In this document: piece after piece, positions 25,756-35,499 of the stretch
Layout: each line of letters opens with the position of its first letter
How positions within the stretch are numbered: the stretch's first letter is position 1
Source of the DNA: Pseudidiomarina insulisalsae
Lineage (GTDB): Bacteria; Pseudomonadota; Gammaproteobacteria; Enterobacterales; Alteromonadaceae
Reading direction: 5' to 3'
Assembly: GCF_003987065.1 (NCBI RefSeq)
Contig: NZ_PIPY01000008.1
Location: forward strand, 1-64,000
Length of the DNA: 64,000 nt
Notes under the pieces: model-generated
Database searches by the model: none
Told to the model about the DNA's origin: nothing
Seen by the model: the letters and a program-made list of their open reading frames with translations, nothing else
Position numbers and translations under genes: made by a program

Positions 25756-28725
25756 ATGACTACATTCCTTGAAGAGCTCAAGCTGAACCGCTTGGCGTTG
25801 GCTATTGGCTGTGTGTTTGCTGCATCGAGCCCGGCCGTATTCGCGCAAGATACCGGTGCAGATGATGAGCAAGAGAACACCGCAACCGAAGAGCCCGCTG
25901 AAAAAATTCAGGTTCTGGGTTCACGTATCCGTACCGACGGCCTGGACCAGGCTTCTCCGGTAGAAATTATTAGTGCCAGTGAGGCAGTTGACCAAGGTTT
26001 GGTAACCCTTGGTGATTTGCTTCGTACTTCAACTGTTGCCGCAGGTTCAAACCAGATCACTGCTGCGACCTCGACCGCATTTGTCACCGAAGGTGGTACC
26101 GGTACTGAAACACTCTCCCTGCGCGGTCTTGGCGCAAACCGTACCCTGGTGCTTCTGAATGGTCGCCGTATCGGCCCTGCTGGTACCCGTGGTCAGGTTT
26201 CTGCGTTTGACCTTAACATTATGCCGTTGTCTGCGGTTGAACGGGTTGAGATCCTGAAAGATGGCGCGTCTTCTTTGTACGGTTCTGACGCTGTTGCCGG
26301 GGTAGTGAACATTATCACTAAAGATGGCGACGAGAGCAGCTTCAATTTGAACATGGTCCAGCCAATGGATGACGGCGGTTCACAATTCCGCCTGAGCGGT
26401 ACCATGGGGCGCAGTTTCGACAGTGGCTCAGTTCGCATCGTAGGTGACTATCAGAAGCAACAAGAACTTGCTCGTGGTGATCGCGACTTCTTTGCTTGTG
26501 CCAATGCTTATGTGTTTGACCCGGAAACCGGCGAGCGTCGTGACGTGGTTGACCCGCGCACAGGCGAGTATCATTGTAATGACCTACTTTGGGGGCACGT
26601 CTGGATTTATGACTACTCAGGTGAAGTTCCTATTGATGCGAAAGCGCAGTACGACTACGACGGTAACTTAGGTCAGTACCTGGACTCATTCAATGAGCGT
26701 GCCACAGGTCCGGCGTCAATGCGTACACCAGAAGGTTGGTATCCGGTCGCTTATGATCGTGAGTCATTCGGTTTGACCAACGCCGATCACCCATTTCAGG
26801 ATCTCGAAACCCTGTCACCTGAAACCGAAGTAGCAACGGTGTTCGTTGAAGGTGAGTACTGGGCTTCTGATACCACCACCATGTACGCGGAAGTATTGCT
26901 GAACCGTCGTAAAACCATTACCAACGGTTACCGTCAGTTCTGGAGCTACATTTATAACGAGAACTTCTTCGCAGGTAACTCGTTAAGCGAAGGCTGGACC
27001 GGTGCACAGTGGTTAAGCCCAACCCCAATTACTGATCATTCCGGCAGTGAGATTACTGTTGACTACCGTCGCTTTGTGGCGGGCATCGAAGGCTCTATCG
27101 GCCAGTGGTACTGGGATATTAACTACCAAGATAGCCGCAGTGACGGTGACTACCAGACTAAAATTATCTATCAGGATGCTATTTTCGACCAAAACTTCCT
27201 GACCGGTTCCTGTGAAGGCATGGAACTGTCGGTCCGTGGTATTCCGTGTCAGGACGTACCATGGTTAGACCCACAATTCCTCGCTGGTAATATCAGCCCG
27301 GAAATGCAGGAATTCCTGTTTGGCAGCGAGACCGGTAACACTATTTATGAGCAGCGTACCCTCGAAGGTACTATCTCTGGTGAATGGTTTGAAATGCCTG
27401 CCGGTATGGTTGGCGTCGCAGCCGGTTTGTCGTTCCAGGAAGATAAAATTAATGACACTCCAGGAGAAGTGACACTGGCGGGCAACAGCTGGGGTATGAC
27501 ATCAGCTGGTATTACCCGTGGTGATTCCTTTACCCGTGCCGCCTTTGCCGAGTTGCAGCTGCCTTTGGCGCGTGACCTACCATTGATGAAGCGCCTTGAC
27601 CTTTCCATGTCAGCACGTTTTACTGATGTCTCAACCTACGGTAACGACACCACCTACAAAGCAAGTCTGAACTGGACAGTTAATGACGATTTCCGTATCC
27701 GCGCGTCGCAAGGTACGTCGTTCCGCTCACCTGCGCTTTACGAGTTGTTCTTAAACGATCAAACAAGCTTTGCTCGTCAGGGAAGCATTGATCCTTGTAG
27801 ACTGTGGCAGCAAGCCGAAATTAACGGCACCATTTCTGAACAGACCGCCGAAAACTGTGAGGCTGACGGCATACCACCTGATTTCGCAGGCGCTGCGATT
27901 TCTGCCGAAGTGACCACCAGTGGTGGTTTAGGTGATCTTGAGGCAGAAACTTCAACAGCGCGTACCTTAGGTTTTGTCTGGACACCGGACTTTACCGAGT
28001 TTGCGATGAGTATCGATTATTTTGATATTGAGATCGAAGATGAAGTAACACTGTTAGGTGCGGGGACCATTGTCTATGGCTGTTATGAATCTCAGAACTT
28101 TGAGACTGAGCCACTGTGTGATTTGTTCACCCGTAACGAGACTGACTTACGTGTTGATAACGTTATCAACAACTACATCAACATTTCAAATCAGATCAAC
28201 CGCGGCATCGATTTGCAGATGAGCTATCCGTTTTCAACCAGCTTTGCTGAGTTTGAATTGAGCTACGAGCACACTTATCAGATCGAAGCGTCACGTAAGT
28301 TATTGCCAACTAGTGTGCGTCAGGACAGTGCAGGTCGTCTTGGTCGTCCGGAACATGTGGGTAACTTTAACTTTGCTATGATGAAAGGCGACTGGACCTT
28401 TAACTGGACCGCGCGTTACATCGGTGATGCATCGAACCATGAGTTTTATGGTGAGGGTGAATATCGTGATGACGCCACCTACTGGGGTGAGGAAGTTCGT
28501 GTTGATTTAGCGACTCCATCGGTCGTTTATCATGCGTTCTCAGCAACGCGCGACTTTGTCGAAGAAGGTGTAAGTGTAACCTTTGGTTTGGCGAATGCCT
28601 TTGATAAAGAGCCGCCTAAGCTTTCATCACACAGCTTCGCTACACGTATCGGTAATGCTGCGTTCTATAGTCAGTATGACTGGCTGGGACGTCGTGCCTT
28701 CGTGAACATTTCGTACGAATTCTAA
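25756..28725 (+). CDS. TonB-dependent outer membrane receptor
   Basis: 989 residues, of the large Alteromonadales/Caulobacter-type receptors. A signal peptide ends near residue 30 (AVFA/QD). A TonB-box-like segment (EKIQVLG) and a plug domain (about 60-180, with LSLRGLGANRTLVLLNGRR, VERVEILKDGASSLYGSDAVAGVVNIITK) follow, then a long 22-strand barrel ending in Phe (ISYEF). Several Cys pairs occur in predicted external loops, suggesting disulfides. The substrate cannot be read from sequence. The start at 25756 has AGGG upstream and a proper signal peptide; a reading 22 codons longer spoils it. Next are a sulfotransferase-fold gene and a halogenase-family gene, behind a terminator. Confidence 0.9.
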   Translation: MTTFLEELKLNRLALAIGCVFAASSPAVFAQDTGADDEQENTATEEPAEKIQVLGSRIRTDGLDQASPVEIISASEAVDQGLVTLGDLLRTSTVAAGSNQITAATSTAFVTEGGTGTETLSLRGLGANRTLVLLNGRRIGPAGTRGQVSAFDLNIMPLSAVERVEILKDGASSLYGSDAVAGVVNIITKDGDESSFNLNMVQPMDDGGSQFRLSGTMGRSFDSGSVRIVGDYQKQQELARGDRDFFACANAYVFDPETGERRDVVDPRTGEYHCNDLLWGHVWIYDYSGEVPIDAKAQYDYDGNLGQYLDSFNERATGPASMRTPEGWYPVAYDRESFGLTNADHPFQDLETLSPETEVATVFVEGEYWASDTTTMYAEVLLNRRKTITNGYRQFWSYIYNENFFAGNSLSEGWTGAQWLSPTPITDHSGSEITVDYRRFVAGIEGSIGQWYWDINYQDSRSDGDYQTKIIYQDAIFDQNFLTGSCEGMELSVRGIPCQDVPWLDPQFLAGNISPEMQEFLFGSETGNTIYEQRTLEGTISGEWFEMPAGMVGVAAGLSFQEDKINDTPGEVTLAGNSWGMTSAGITRGDSFTRAAFAELQLPLARDLPLMKRLDLSMSARFTDVSTYGNDTTYKASLNWTVNDDFRIRASQGTSFRSPALYELFLNDQTSFARQGSIDPCRLWQQAEINGTISEQTAENCEADGIPPDFAGAAISAEVTTSGGLGDLEAETSTARTLGFVWTPDFTEFAMSIDYFDIEIEDEVTLLGAGTIVYGCYESQNFETEPLCDLFTRNETDLRVDNVINNYINISNQINRGIDLQMSYPFSTSFAEFELSYEHTYQIEASRKLLPTSVRQDSAGRLGRPEHVGNFNFAMMKGDWTFNWTARYIGDASNHEFYGEGEYRDDATYWGEEVRVDLATPSVVYHAFSATRDFVEEGVSVTFGLANAFDKEPPKLSSHSFATRIGNAAFYSQYDWLGRRAFVNISYEF

Positions 28726-28753
28726 GTTTAGAATTCAACGACTACGAAAAAGT

Positions 28754-28787
28754 AAAATGCCGACCTAGTGTCGGCATTTTCTTTTTT
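28754..28787 (+). terminator. Terminator after TonB receptor
   Basis: AAAATGCCGAC (28754-28764) pairs with GTCGGCATTTT (28770-28780) around CTAGT, followed by CTTTTTT. The downstream sulfotransferase and halogenase genes therefore need read-through or their own promoter. Confidence 0.92.
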
Positions 28788-28788
28788 A

Positions 28789-28812
28789 TGGCACACTTTT
28801 TTGTGGCACACT
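28789..28812 (+). repeat. Direct repeat TGGCACACT x2
   Basis: TGGCACACT occurs at 28789-28797 and again at 28804-28812, a 15-base period, in the short space between the receptor terminator and the sulfotransferase start. It could be an activator site or chance. Confidence 0.45.
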
Positions 28813-28852
28813 GAAACGAAACTTCAAATAACAAAAAACAAGAGAGTAACCA

Positions 28853-29644
28853 ATGGCCCGCGTTGTCACCAAGCCCGACACTTTGAATCAACTGAATCAG
28901 GACTTTGAGCAACAGGTATTAACCGTACCGGTGTTCCTCAACTCTGTGCCGAAGTGTGGCACCCACCTGATTCGTAATATTTTTCGTATGTTTGTGCCGG
29001 TCAATCAGCAGTACCACGATACTTTCATTCAGATCCCGGTGCTGCGACAGCATGTTGGGGCATTTAATTACCTGCAGCCAAAGTTAAGCTGGGGTCACTT
29101 ATTATTCTCTGATGAATCAGCCATGGCATTACGCAAAGCGCAGCATCTGGTGGTGGTGCGCGACCCTTACGACTGGGTGCTGGCTCGGGCACGTTTCTTC
29201 TTGTCGGATAACTTTCAGGGCAATCTGGAACACCTGAAAAGCGGTCAGATCAATTTAGAAGAAATTCTGAATATGATGATTTTTGGCATTCATGAGAAAG
29301 TACCGTCTTTATCGGACATTTATACCCACAATGCTGCCGCCTGGCTTGGCACGGGCACCAAACTGGTGCGTTTTGAAGAGTTAAAACACCACGTGCAGAA
29401 CCTGGAAAGCGATGACGCTGAACAGTACTTCCGTGAACTGCTAAGCGTATTGCAGTTACGCGAGTTTCCAACGGACTGGCGCGAGCGCGTGCGGGTGGGG
29501 TCTGATCGCGAACAAAGCGGCACCTATCGCGATAATTTAACCAATACCGCCTTCACCTTGCCTGACCAGCTGCCGGAGCAACAACGTAAGCTGGTGGACT
29601 ATGCCGCGCCCGGCTTACGCAACTTGCTTGGCTATTGCGATTAA
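28853..29644 (+). CDS. Sulfotransferase-fold protein (putative PAPS-dependent)
   Basis: 263 residues, no signal peptide, so cytoplasmic. Two regions point to the P-loop sulfotransferase fold: SVPKCGTH at 31-38 resembles the 5'-phosphosulfate loop (usually PKSGTT), and VVVRDPYDW around 100-108 resembles the 3'-phosphate site (usually RDPRD). A basic SDREQSGTYRDN segment near the C-terminus could match the late PAPS-contact region. The Cys in place of Ser in the first loop is a variation. The acceptor is unknown. The stop is 14 bases before the halogenase start, so the two are one operon and may modify one molecule or act on cargo related to the receptor encoded upstream. Confidence 0.65.
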   Translation: MARVVTKPDTLNQLNQDFEQQVLTVPVFLNSVPKCGTHLIRNIFRMFVPVNQQYHDTFIQIPVLRQHVGAFNYLQPKLSWGHLLFSDESAMALRKAQHLVVVRDPYDWVLARARFFLSDNFQGNLEHLKSGQINLEEILNMMIFGIHEKVPSLSDIYTHNAAAWLGTGTKLVRFEELKHHVQNLESDDAEQYFRELLSVLQLREFPTDWRERVRVGSDREQSGTYRDNLTNTAFTLPDQLPEQQRKLVDYAAPGLRNLLGYCD

Positions 29645-29658
29645 CGGGGAGCCGCGTC

Positions 29659-31290
29659 ATGACTAAACGCAAAATTTTGATTGTCGGTGGTGGCTCTGCC
29701 GGCTGGATGACCGCTGCTTATCTGAATGGTGCGTTAAACCGTCGCGGCGAAGACCATCGAGTCGATATTGAACTGTTAGAGTCGCCTGATACGCCTCGTA
29801 TCTCAGTAGGGGAAGCAACGATTCCCTCCATGCGCCACCTGTTAGCGGTGGTCGGCGTGAACGAGCTGGACTTTATGCGCGCTACCGAAGCGACGTTTAA
29901 ACAGTCGATTAAGTACGTCAACTGGGTTCATAACGACAACAGCTTTTATCATCACCCATTTAGCAGCCTGCGCGCCCAGCCGATTGACTATGCTGGCAGC
30001 GACTGGCTGCGCAGCGATCGCAGTGTGCCTTTTATGGAAACCTGCTCTATCCAGCCGCTGGTCTGTGAGTGGGGACGGGCGCCGCAAATGTTTGGTGAGT
30101 GGCGCATGGGCGCGCGGCTGAATTACGCCTACCAGATGAACGCGCAGAAGTTTGCCGACTACCTGCGTGATTTTTCTAACGCTCGCGGCGTGCGGCACAT
30201 AATGGCCAACATGCAGCAGGTTGAAAAACATGCCAATGGCGATATTCGCGCGGTCATCACCGATCAGGGTGAGACCTTAGGCGCAGACCTTTTCATTGAC
30301 TGCACTGGCTTTCGCTCGTTGCTATTGGAGCAAGAGATGGGCGTCGGTTTTGAAGACTTCGGCAAGTATTTGCTTTGCGACCGTGCAGTTACCATGCATG
30401 TGCCGTACGAAACCCATTATCCGGGCATGGTGCGACCCTATACCACAGCGACGGCGCTCTCCAATGGATGGATATGGGATATTCCGATGCAAAGCCGCCG
30501 CTCGATCGGTTATGTGCATTCAAGTGCATTTATCGATAAAGAAGCTGCCGAAAAAGAAATGCGTGCTTATCAGGGCAACAACACCGAAAACCTGCCGTGC
30601 CGTTTTATTCCTTTCAAAGCTGGACGGCGGCACCAGCAGTGGCAGGGCAACTGCGTCGCGATAGGCTTGTCAGGTGGTTTTATTGAACCACTGGAGTCAA
30701 CCGGACTGTATCTCAGCGATTTAGGTGCAGTGCTGCTGGCGGAGCATTTCCCCTGGCATCAGGACGATATGAAGCCTTTAGCCAATCGCTATAACCGGCT
30801 GATGACCAACCGCTACTATGAAATTCTTGATTTCATCAATATGCATTACTGCATGACCAAACGTACTGATACCGAGTTCTGGCGCACGGTGCAGCAACGC
30901 GAGCATATTACCGATCGGTTATTGGCAAAACTGGATTTCTGGCGCAGTAAGCCACCCAGCATGCATGATTTTCAGGATCAGTTCTTTCCCGGTATGCCGA
31001 CTGCCGCGGCGGCCGGTGTCGACAGCGGTGATACCCGTCCGCCGATTGACACTGGTGGGCTATGGAACCACGAAAGTTACGAGTGCATTTTGTATGGCAT
31101 GGAGTTTCTTCAACAGGAATGCGATAAGTGGTTTGGTACCGGGCGCCCGCCAACCCGCGTCAATCCAGCTATTTTGCAACGCTTGCAGATGGCCCGGCAA
31201 ATGCTGCCGCCGCATGAGCTCTGGCTGCAGCGGGTGCTCGGGATGGCTGAGTACCGCCCGGCAGGAACGCCGGCGGGCTGGGTGGTATAA
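29659..31290 (+). CDS. Tryptophan-halogenase family FAD-dependent enzyme
   Basis: 543 residues, usual for flavin-dependent tryptophan halogenases. The FAD-binding GxGxxG is at 10-15 (GGGSAG). The Lys that guides hypohalous acid is present in the expected context (TFKQSIKYVNW, K81). The diagnostic WxWxIP is WIWDIP at 271-276, and the PLEST motif has its Glu at 346. Catalytic parts of the family are therefore intact. Related enzymes next to TonB receptors have been shown to brominate indole-type substrates in other bacteria; the substrate here is unknown. The start ATG at 29659 has GGGGAG 7 bases upstream. It needs reduced FAD from a reductase not encoded nearby. Confidence 0.85.
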   Translation: MTKRKILIVGGGSAGWMTAAYLNGALNRRGEDHRVDIELLESPDTPRISVGEATIPSMRHLLAVVGVNELDFMRATEATFKQSIKYVNWVHNDNSFYHHPFSSLRAQPIDYAGSDWLRSDRSVPFMETCSIQPLVCEWGRAPQMFGEWRMGARLNYAYQMNAQKFADYLRDFSNARGVRHIMANMQQVEKHANGDIRAVITDQGETLGADLFIDCTGFRSLLLEQEMGVGFEDFGKYLLCDRAVTMHVPYETHYPGMVRPYTTATALSNGWIWDIPMQSRRSIGYVHSSAFIDKEAAEKEMRAYQGNNTENLPCRFIPFKAGRRHQQWQGNCVAIGLSGGFIEPLESTGLYLSDLGAVLLAEHFPWHQDDMKPLANRYNRLMTNRYYEILDFINMHYCMTKRTDTEFWRTVQQREHITDRLLAKLDFWRSKPPSMHDFQDQFFPGMPTAAAAGVDSGDTRPPIDTGGLWNHESYECILYGMEFLQQECDKWFGTGRPPTRVNPAILQRLQMARQMLPPHELWLQRVLGMAEYRPAGTPAGWVV

Positions 31291-31307
31291 AAAAATTAAC
31301 CCCAACA

Positions 31308-31335
31308 CTTGTAATCCTTTTTCGCACCCCCATAA
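31308..31335 (+). promoter_or_regulatory. Upstream sigma-32 promoter of dnaK
   Basis: CTTGTAA (31308-31314) and CCCCATAA (31328-31335), separated by 13 bases, fit the heat-shock promoter with one mismatch in the -35 box. It lies about 107 bases before dnaK and just after the halogenase stop. Confidence 0.75.
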
Positions 31336-31371
31336 CACTGTCAACCAATTATGAAATCCCTGAAACGGGGC

Positions 31372-31399
31372 ATTGAAAACCTAAAAATGCCCCCCATAT
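31372..31399 (+). promoter_or_regulatory. Downstream sigma-32 promoter of dnaK
   Basis: ATTGAAA (31372-31378) and CCCCATAT (31392-31399) again have a 13-base spacer. This second box lies 64 bases downstream of the first, so dnaK has tandem heat-shock promoters. Confidence 0.82.
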
Positions 31400-31442
31400 C
31401 AGGAGTAACAAAGTAATTTGAATGTTGGAGTTGGAGACAGAC

Positions 31443-33365
31443 ATGGGCAAAATTATTGGAATTGACTTAGGTACCACAAACTCATGTGTTGCGGTACTCG
31501 ACGGTGACAAAGCGCGCGTGATTGAGAACGCCGAAGGTGACCGTACTACGCCATCAGTCGTGGCTTTTACCGATGACGGCGAGACGTTGGTGGGACAACC
31601 AGCGAAACGTCAGGCGGTAACAAACCCGAATAAAACCTTATTTGCAATTAAGCGTTTAATCGGTCGTCGCTTCAAAGACGAAGAAGTACAGCGTGATATC
31701 GGTATCATGCCGTACAAAATTGTTGAAGCTGACAACGGTGATGCCTGGGTTGAAATTAACGGCGACAAAAAAGCGCCACCGCAAATTTCTGCAGAGATTC
31801 TGAAAAAGATGAAGAAAACTGCAGAAGACTTCCTTGGTGAAAAAGTAACTGAAGCAGTTATTACTGTACCTGCTTACTTTAACGACGCGCAGCGTCAGGC
31901 AACCAAAGACGCCGGTCGTATCGCCGGTCTGGAAGTGAAGCGGATTATCAACGAGCCAACCGCAGCCGCGCTGGCCTACGGTATGGACAAGAAGAAAGGT
32001 GATAACACCATTGCGGTGTATGACTTAGGTGGTGGTACCTTCGATATCTCAATTATTGAAATTGATGAAGTTGAAGGCGAGCACACCTTTGAAGTACTGG
32101 CCACTAATGGTGACACGCACTTGGGTGGTGAAGACTTTGATAACCGTCTGATTAACTACCTGGTTGAGCAGTTCCAGAAAGATCAGGGCATTGACCTGCG
32201 TAAAGATCCGCTGGCGATGCAGCGTCTGAAAGAAGCGGCCGAAAAAGCCAAAATTGAACTGTCATCAGCGCAGCAGACCGAAGTAAACCTGCCGTACATT
32301 ACCGCAGATAACACCGGTCCTAAGCACCTGGCGATTAAAGTGACCCGCGCCAAACTGGAGTCGCTGGTAGAAGACTTGATCACCAAGTCGCTGGAGCCGG
32401 TAAAACAAGCATTGGCGGACGCTGATCTGTCAGTGAGCGATATTCAGGACATCATCATGGTCGGTGGTCAGACCCGGATGCCGAAAGTATTGCAGGCAGT
32501 GACTGACTTCTTCGGTAAAGAGCCGCGTCGTGATGTGAACCCTGACGAAGCTGTTGCGGTGGGTGCTGCTGTACAGGCGGGTGTCTTGCAGGGTGACGTA
32601 AAAGACGTGCTGCTACTTGACGTGACGCCACTGTCGCTGGGTATCGAAACCATGGGCGGCGTGATGACCAAGCTGATTGAGAAGAATACCACGATTCCTA
32701 CCAAGCAATCGCAAACCTTCTCAACTGCAGAAGACAACCAGTCTGCGGTGACGGTCCATGTGATTCAGGGTGAGCGTAAGCGCGCCGCTGATAACAAGTC
32801 ACTGGGTCAGTTTAACCTGGAAGGTATTCGTCCGGCACCGCGTGGCGTACCACAAATCGAAGTCACTTTTGACCTTGATGCCGATGGTATTCTGCACGTG
32901 TCTGCGAAGGATAAAGATACCGGTAAAGAACAGAAGATCACCATTAAAGCCTCTTCGGGTCTGAGTGACGACGAAGTCGAGAAAATGGTACGTGACGCCG
33001 AAGCACATGCTGAGGAAGACCGTAAGTTTGAAGAAATGGTACAGGTGCGTAACCAGGCGGACAGCTTAGTACACGCAACCCGCAAGCAACTTGAAGAAGT
33101 TGGCGATAGCCTGGACAGTGCTGAGAAAGAGAAAATCGAAGGCGCAATTGGCGAACTCGAAGCAGCTGTGAAGAGCAACGATAAAGAAGAAATCGAAGCG
33201 AAACAGCAAGCTCTTATCGAAGCCTCTGGCAAGCTGATGGAAGCAGCCCAGCAAAAAGCGCAACAGCAGGGTGCTGATGCCGGTGCTGGTGGCCAGCAAG
33301 CGAAGCAAGATGACGATGTTGTCGATGCCGAGTTTGAAGAAGTCAAAGACGAAGATAAGAAGTAA
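31443..33365 (+). CDS. dnaK: Molecular chaperone DnaK (Hsp70)
   Basis: Hsp70 chaperone that binds hydrophobic peptide segments in an ATP cycle driven by DnaJ and GrpE. 640 residues. N-terminal ATPase domain with [13 protein letters not shown] at the start, [12 protein letters not shown], and the VGGQTRMP phosphate-binding segment. The substrate-binding domain follows from about residue 390 ([17 protein letters not shown]), and the C-terminus ends EEVKDEDKK, close to the conserved EEVKD tail. I start at the ATG at 31443, which has GGAG 7 bases upstream and gives the standard [10 protein letters not shown]. Two sigma-32 promoters precede it. Confidence 0.98.
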   Translation: MGKIIGIDLGTTNSCVAVLDGDKARVIENAEGDRTTPSVVAFTDDGETLVGQPAKRQAVTNPNKTLFAIKRLIGRRFKDEEVQRDIGIMPYKIVEADNGDAWVEINGDKKAPPQISAEILKKMKKTAEDFLGEKVTEAVITVPAYFNDAQRQATKDAGRIAGLEVKRIINEPTAAALAYGMDKKKGDNTIAVYDLGGGTFDISIIEIDEVEGEHTFEVLATNGDTHLGGEDFDNRLINYLVEQFQKDQGIDLRKDPLAMQRLKEAAEKAKIELSSAQQTEVNLPYITADNTGPKHLAIKVTRAKLESLVEDLITKSLEPVKQALADADLSVSDIQDIIMVGGQTRMPKVLQAVTDFFGKEPRRDVNPDEAVAVGAAVQAGVLQGDVKDVLLLDVTPLSLGIETMGGVMTKLIEKNTTIPTKQSQTFSTAEDNQSAVTVHVIQGERKRAADNKSLGQFNLEGIRPAPRGVPQIEVTFDLDADGILHVSAKDKDTGKEQKITIKASSGLSDDEVEKMVRDAEAHAEEDRKFEEMVQVRNQADSLVHATRKQLEEVGDSLDSAEKEKIEGAIGELEAAVKSNDKEEIEAKQQALIEASGKLMEAAQQKAQQQGADAGAGGQQAKQDDDVVDAEFEEVKDEDKK

Positions 33366-33394
33366 GCATACGCCCACCGGGTGTCTGTGATAAC

Positions 33395-33432
33395 AACGCA
33401 CGGGGGTTGCCAGCAGGTGGCCTCCGTGTGTT
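33395..33432 (+). promoter_or_regulatory. Hairpin in the dnaK-dnaJ gap
   Basis: AACGCACGGGGG (33395-33406) pairs with CCTCCGTGTGTT (33421-33432) in a 12-bp stem with two G-U pairs and a 14-base loop. There is no T-run, so it is more likely an mRNA stability or processing element setting the DnaK:DnaJ ratio than a terminator. Confidence 0.5.
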
Positions 33433-33477
33433 TGTATCAGGGCAAAGCAAATAAAGAAAAGTGGAAGACGCAAGATT

Positions 33478-34623
33478 ATGGCGAAACCAGATTTTTATGA
33501 AGTGCTGGGCGTAAGCAGAGATGCCAGCGAACGCGACATCAAAAAAGCCTACAAGCGCATGGCGATGAAATATCATCCTGACCGTACCAAGGGTGATAAA
33601 GAGCTTGAGCAGAAATTTAAAGAAGTCAAAGCTGCCTATGAAGTTTTGATGGATCCGCAAAAACGAGCAGCCTATGACCAGTACGGTCATGCCGCTTTTG
33701 AACAGGGCCAGGGTGGCTTTGGTGGCGGTGGCGCTGGCGCGGCGGACTTTTCGGATATTTTTGGTGATGTGTTCGGTGACATTTTTGGCGGTGGCGGCGG
33801 TCGTCGCGGACGCGCACATGCGGCGCGTGGCGCCGATCTGCGCTACAACCTGGAGCTCTCGCTGGAAGAAGCCGTTCGCGGCAAAGAAGTGGAGCTGAAA
33901 ATTCCGAAGCTGGCTGAGTGTGAAGACTGCGACGGCAGTGGCGCACGTAACGGCAGCAGCGCTGAAACCTGTTCACACTGCCATGGTGCCGGACATATTC
34001 AGATGCGTCAGGGCTTCTTTGCAGTGCAACAACCCTGTCCGCATTGTCGTGGCCGCGGCAAGGTAATTAAAGACCCATGTCGCACCTGTCATGGTGAAGG
34101 GCGCGTCGAGCGTACCAAAACACTCAATGTGAAAATTCCCGCCGGCGTGGATACTGGTGATCGCATTCGTCTGAACGGTGAAGGCGAAGCGGGCGAAATG
34201 GGCGCACCAGCAGGTGATCTGTATGTGCAGGTGCATGTCCGTGAACATCCGATTTTTAAACGCGACGGTAATAACCTATATTGTGAAGTACCGTTAAGTT
34301 TCACCCACGCGGCGTTAGGTGGTGAAATTCAGGTGCCGACGCTGGAAGGTAAAGTGAAGCTGAAAATTCCGGCAGAAACGCAAACCGGTAAGCTGTTCCG
34401 GCTGCGCGGCAAGGGCGTTCGTTCCGTACGTACTGGCGCGACCGGCGATTTAATTTGCAAAGTGGTCATCGAAACGCCGGTTAATTTGTCGGATGATCAG
34501 AAAGACCTGCTGCGCCAGTTAGATGAGTCGATGGGCAGCGGCGAAGAAGCGGCGCGCTATCGGCCAAAGGAAAAAGGTTTCTTTGACGGCGTGAAGCGCT
34601 TCTTTGATGACTTGCGTGGCTAA
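33478..34623 (+). CDS. dnaJ: Co-chaperone DnaJ (Hsp40)
   Basis: Delivers substrates to DnaK and stimulates its ATPase. 381 residues. J domain (1-70) with the essential HPD (YHPDRT), a Gly/Phe-rich linker, and four zinc motifs CxxCxGxG ([32 protein letters not shown]), all intact. The C-terminal substrate-binding domains follow. It lies 112 bases after dnaK across a hairpin, probably in the same heat-shock operon. Confidence 0.98.
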   Translation: MAKPDFYEVLGVSRDASERDIKKAYKRMAMKYHPDRTKGDKELEQKFKEVKAAYEVLMDPQKRAAYDQYGHAAFEQGQGGFGGGGAGAADFSDIFGDVFGDIFGGGGGRRGRAHAARGADLRYNLELSLEEAVRGKEVELKIPKLAECEDCDGSGARNGSSAETCSHCHGAGHIQMRQGFFAVQQPCPHCRGRGKVIKDPCRTCHGEGRVERTKTLNVKIPAGVDTGDRIRLNGEGEAGEMGAPAGDLYVQVHVREHPIFKRDGNNLYCEVPLSFTHAALGGEIQVPTLEGKVKLKIPAETQTGKLFRLRGKGVRSVRTGATGDLICKVVIETPVNLSDDQKDLLRQLDESMGSGEEAARYRPKEKGFFDGVKRFFDDLRG

Positions 34624-34652
34624 CGCCGACGCTGAAGAAAAGGAGATAAACG

Positions 34653-35450
34653 ATGCGCATACTTAAATCTGGAGTCATCGCTCTGGCTTTGACCGGGCTG
34701 GTAGCTTGTACGCAGTCGCCGACTGGGCGCTCGCAGCTACAACTGTTCAGTAGCGATGAAATTGCTCAGTTAGGTGCGCAAAGTTACAGTGCCATTAAAG
34801 AACAGGAAAAGGTCTCCCGCGATCCGCAGTTAAATCAGTATGTACAATGTATCAGTAATGATTTGATTGCGGTGCTGCCAAGTCCATGGGGGCAAGAGCA
34901 ATGGGAAGTGACGGTGTTTGAAAGTGACATGGTCAATGCCTTTGCCTTGCCGGGTGGCAAAATCGGTGTTTACACAGGCCTGATCGATTTGGCGGAAACG
35001 CCGGATCAACTGGCGGCGGTGATTGGTCATGAGATTGGCCATGTTATCGCGCAGCACAGTAATGAGCGCATGTCGAATCAGTTCGCTGCCGGTGTGGGTC
35101 TGCAACTGGGCGGTCTGTTGATCGGCCAGGAGATGGACAGCGATAAAGCGGCGCTGGTCATGGGTGTGCTCGGTGTTGGGGTGCAACTGGGCTATATTCT
35201 GCCGTATTCACGCATTCATGAGAGTGAGTCTGACGAGCTGGGGCTGCGTTATATGGCGGCAGCGGGCTATGATCCGCGTGAAGCTGCTGAGTTGTGGCGC
35301 AATATGGCCAAGCAGGGCGGGCAAAATCCTCCGGAATTCCTGTCCACCCACCCCTCGCCACAAACCCGCATTGAAGCGCTGGAAAAACTTGCGGTAGAAG
35401 AAATGCCAACCTACCGCCAGGCTCCCAAAGCCAACTGCCCCAAACCTTGA
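34653..35450 (+). CDS. M48 family zinc metallopeptidase lipoprotein (LoiP/YcaL-like)
   Basis: 265 residues. A lipoprotein signal ends with the lipobox LVAC (Cys19), so it is anchored to the outer or inner membrane. The M48 zinc motif HEIGH is at 126-130, with the third ligand Glu in the ESESDELG segment. The region ends with THPSPQTRIEALEKL, the usual tail. Relatives such as LoiP and BepA process envelope proteins under stress. The start ATG has AGGAG upstream, 29 bases after dnaJ, so it may belong to the heat-shock operon. The 394 bases that follow hold no gene, only repeats. Confidence 0.85.
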   Translation: MRILKSGVIALALTGLVACTQSPTGRSQLQLFSSDEIAQLGAQSYSAIKEQEKVSRDPQLNQYVQCISNDLIAVLPSPWGQEQWEVTVFESDMVNAFALPGGKIGVYTGLIDLAETPDQLAAVIGHEIGHVIAQHSNERMSNQFAAGVGLQLGGLLIGQEMDSDKAALVMGVLGVGVQLGYILPYSRIHESESDELGLRYMAAAGYDPREAAELWRNMAKQGGQNPPEFLSTHPSPQTRIEALEKLAVEEMPTYRQAPKANCPKP

Positions 35451-35499
35451 GTTCCCTGTTTGCGTTCCGTGCTTAAGGTGCGGTTCAGCTTCTCAGGTC

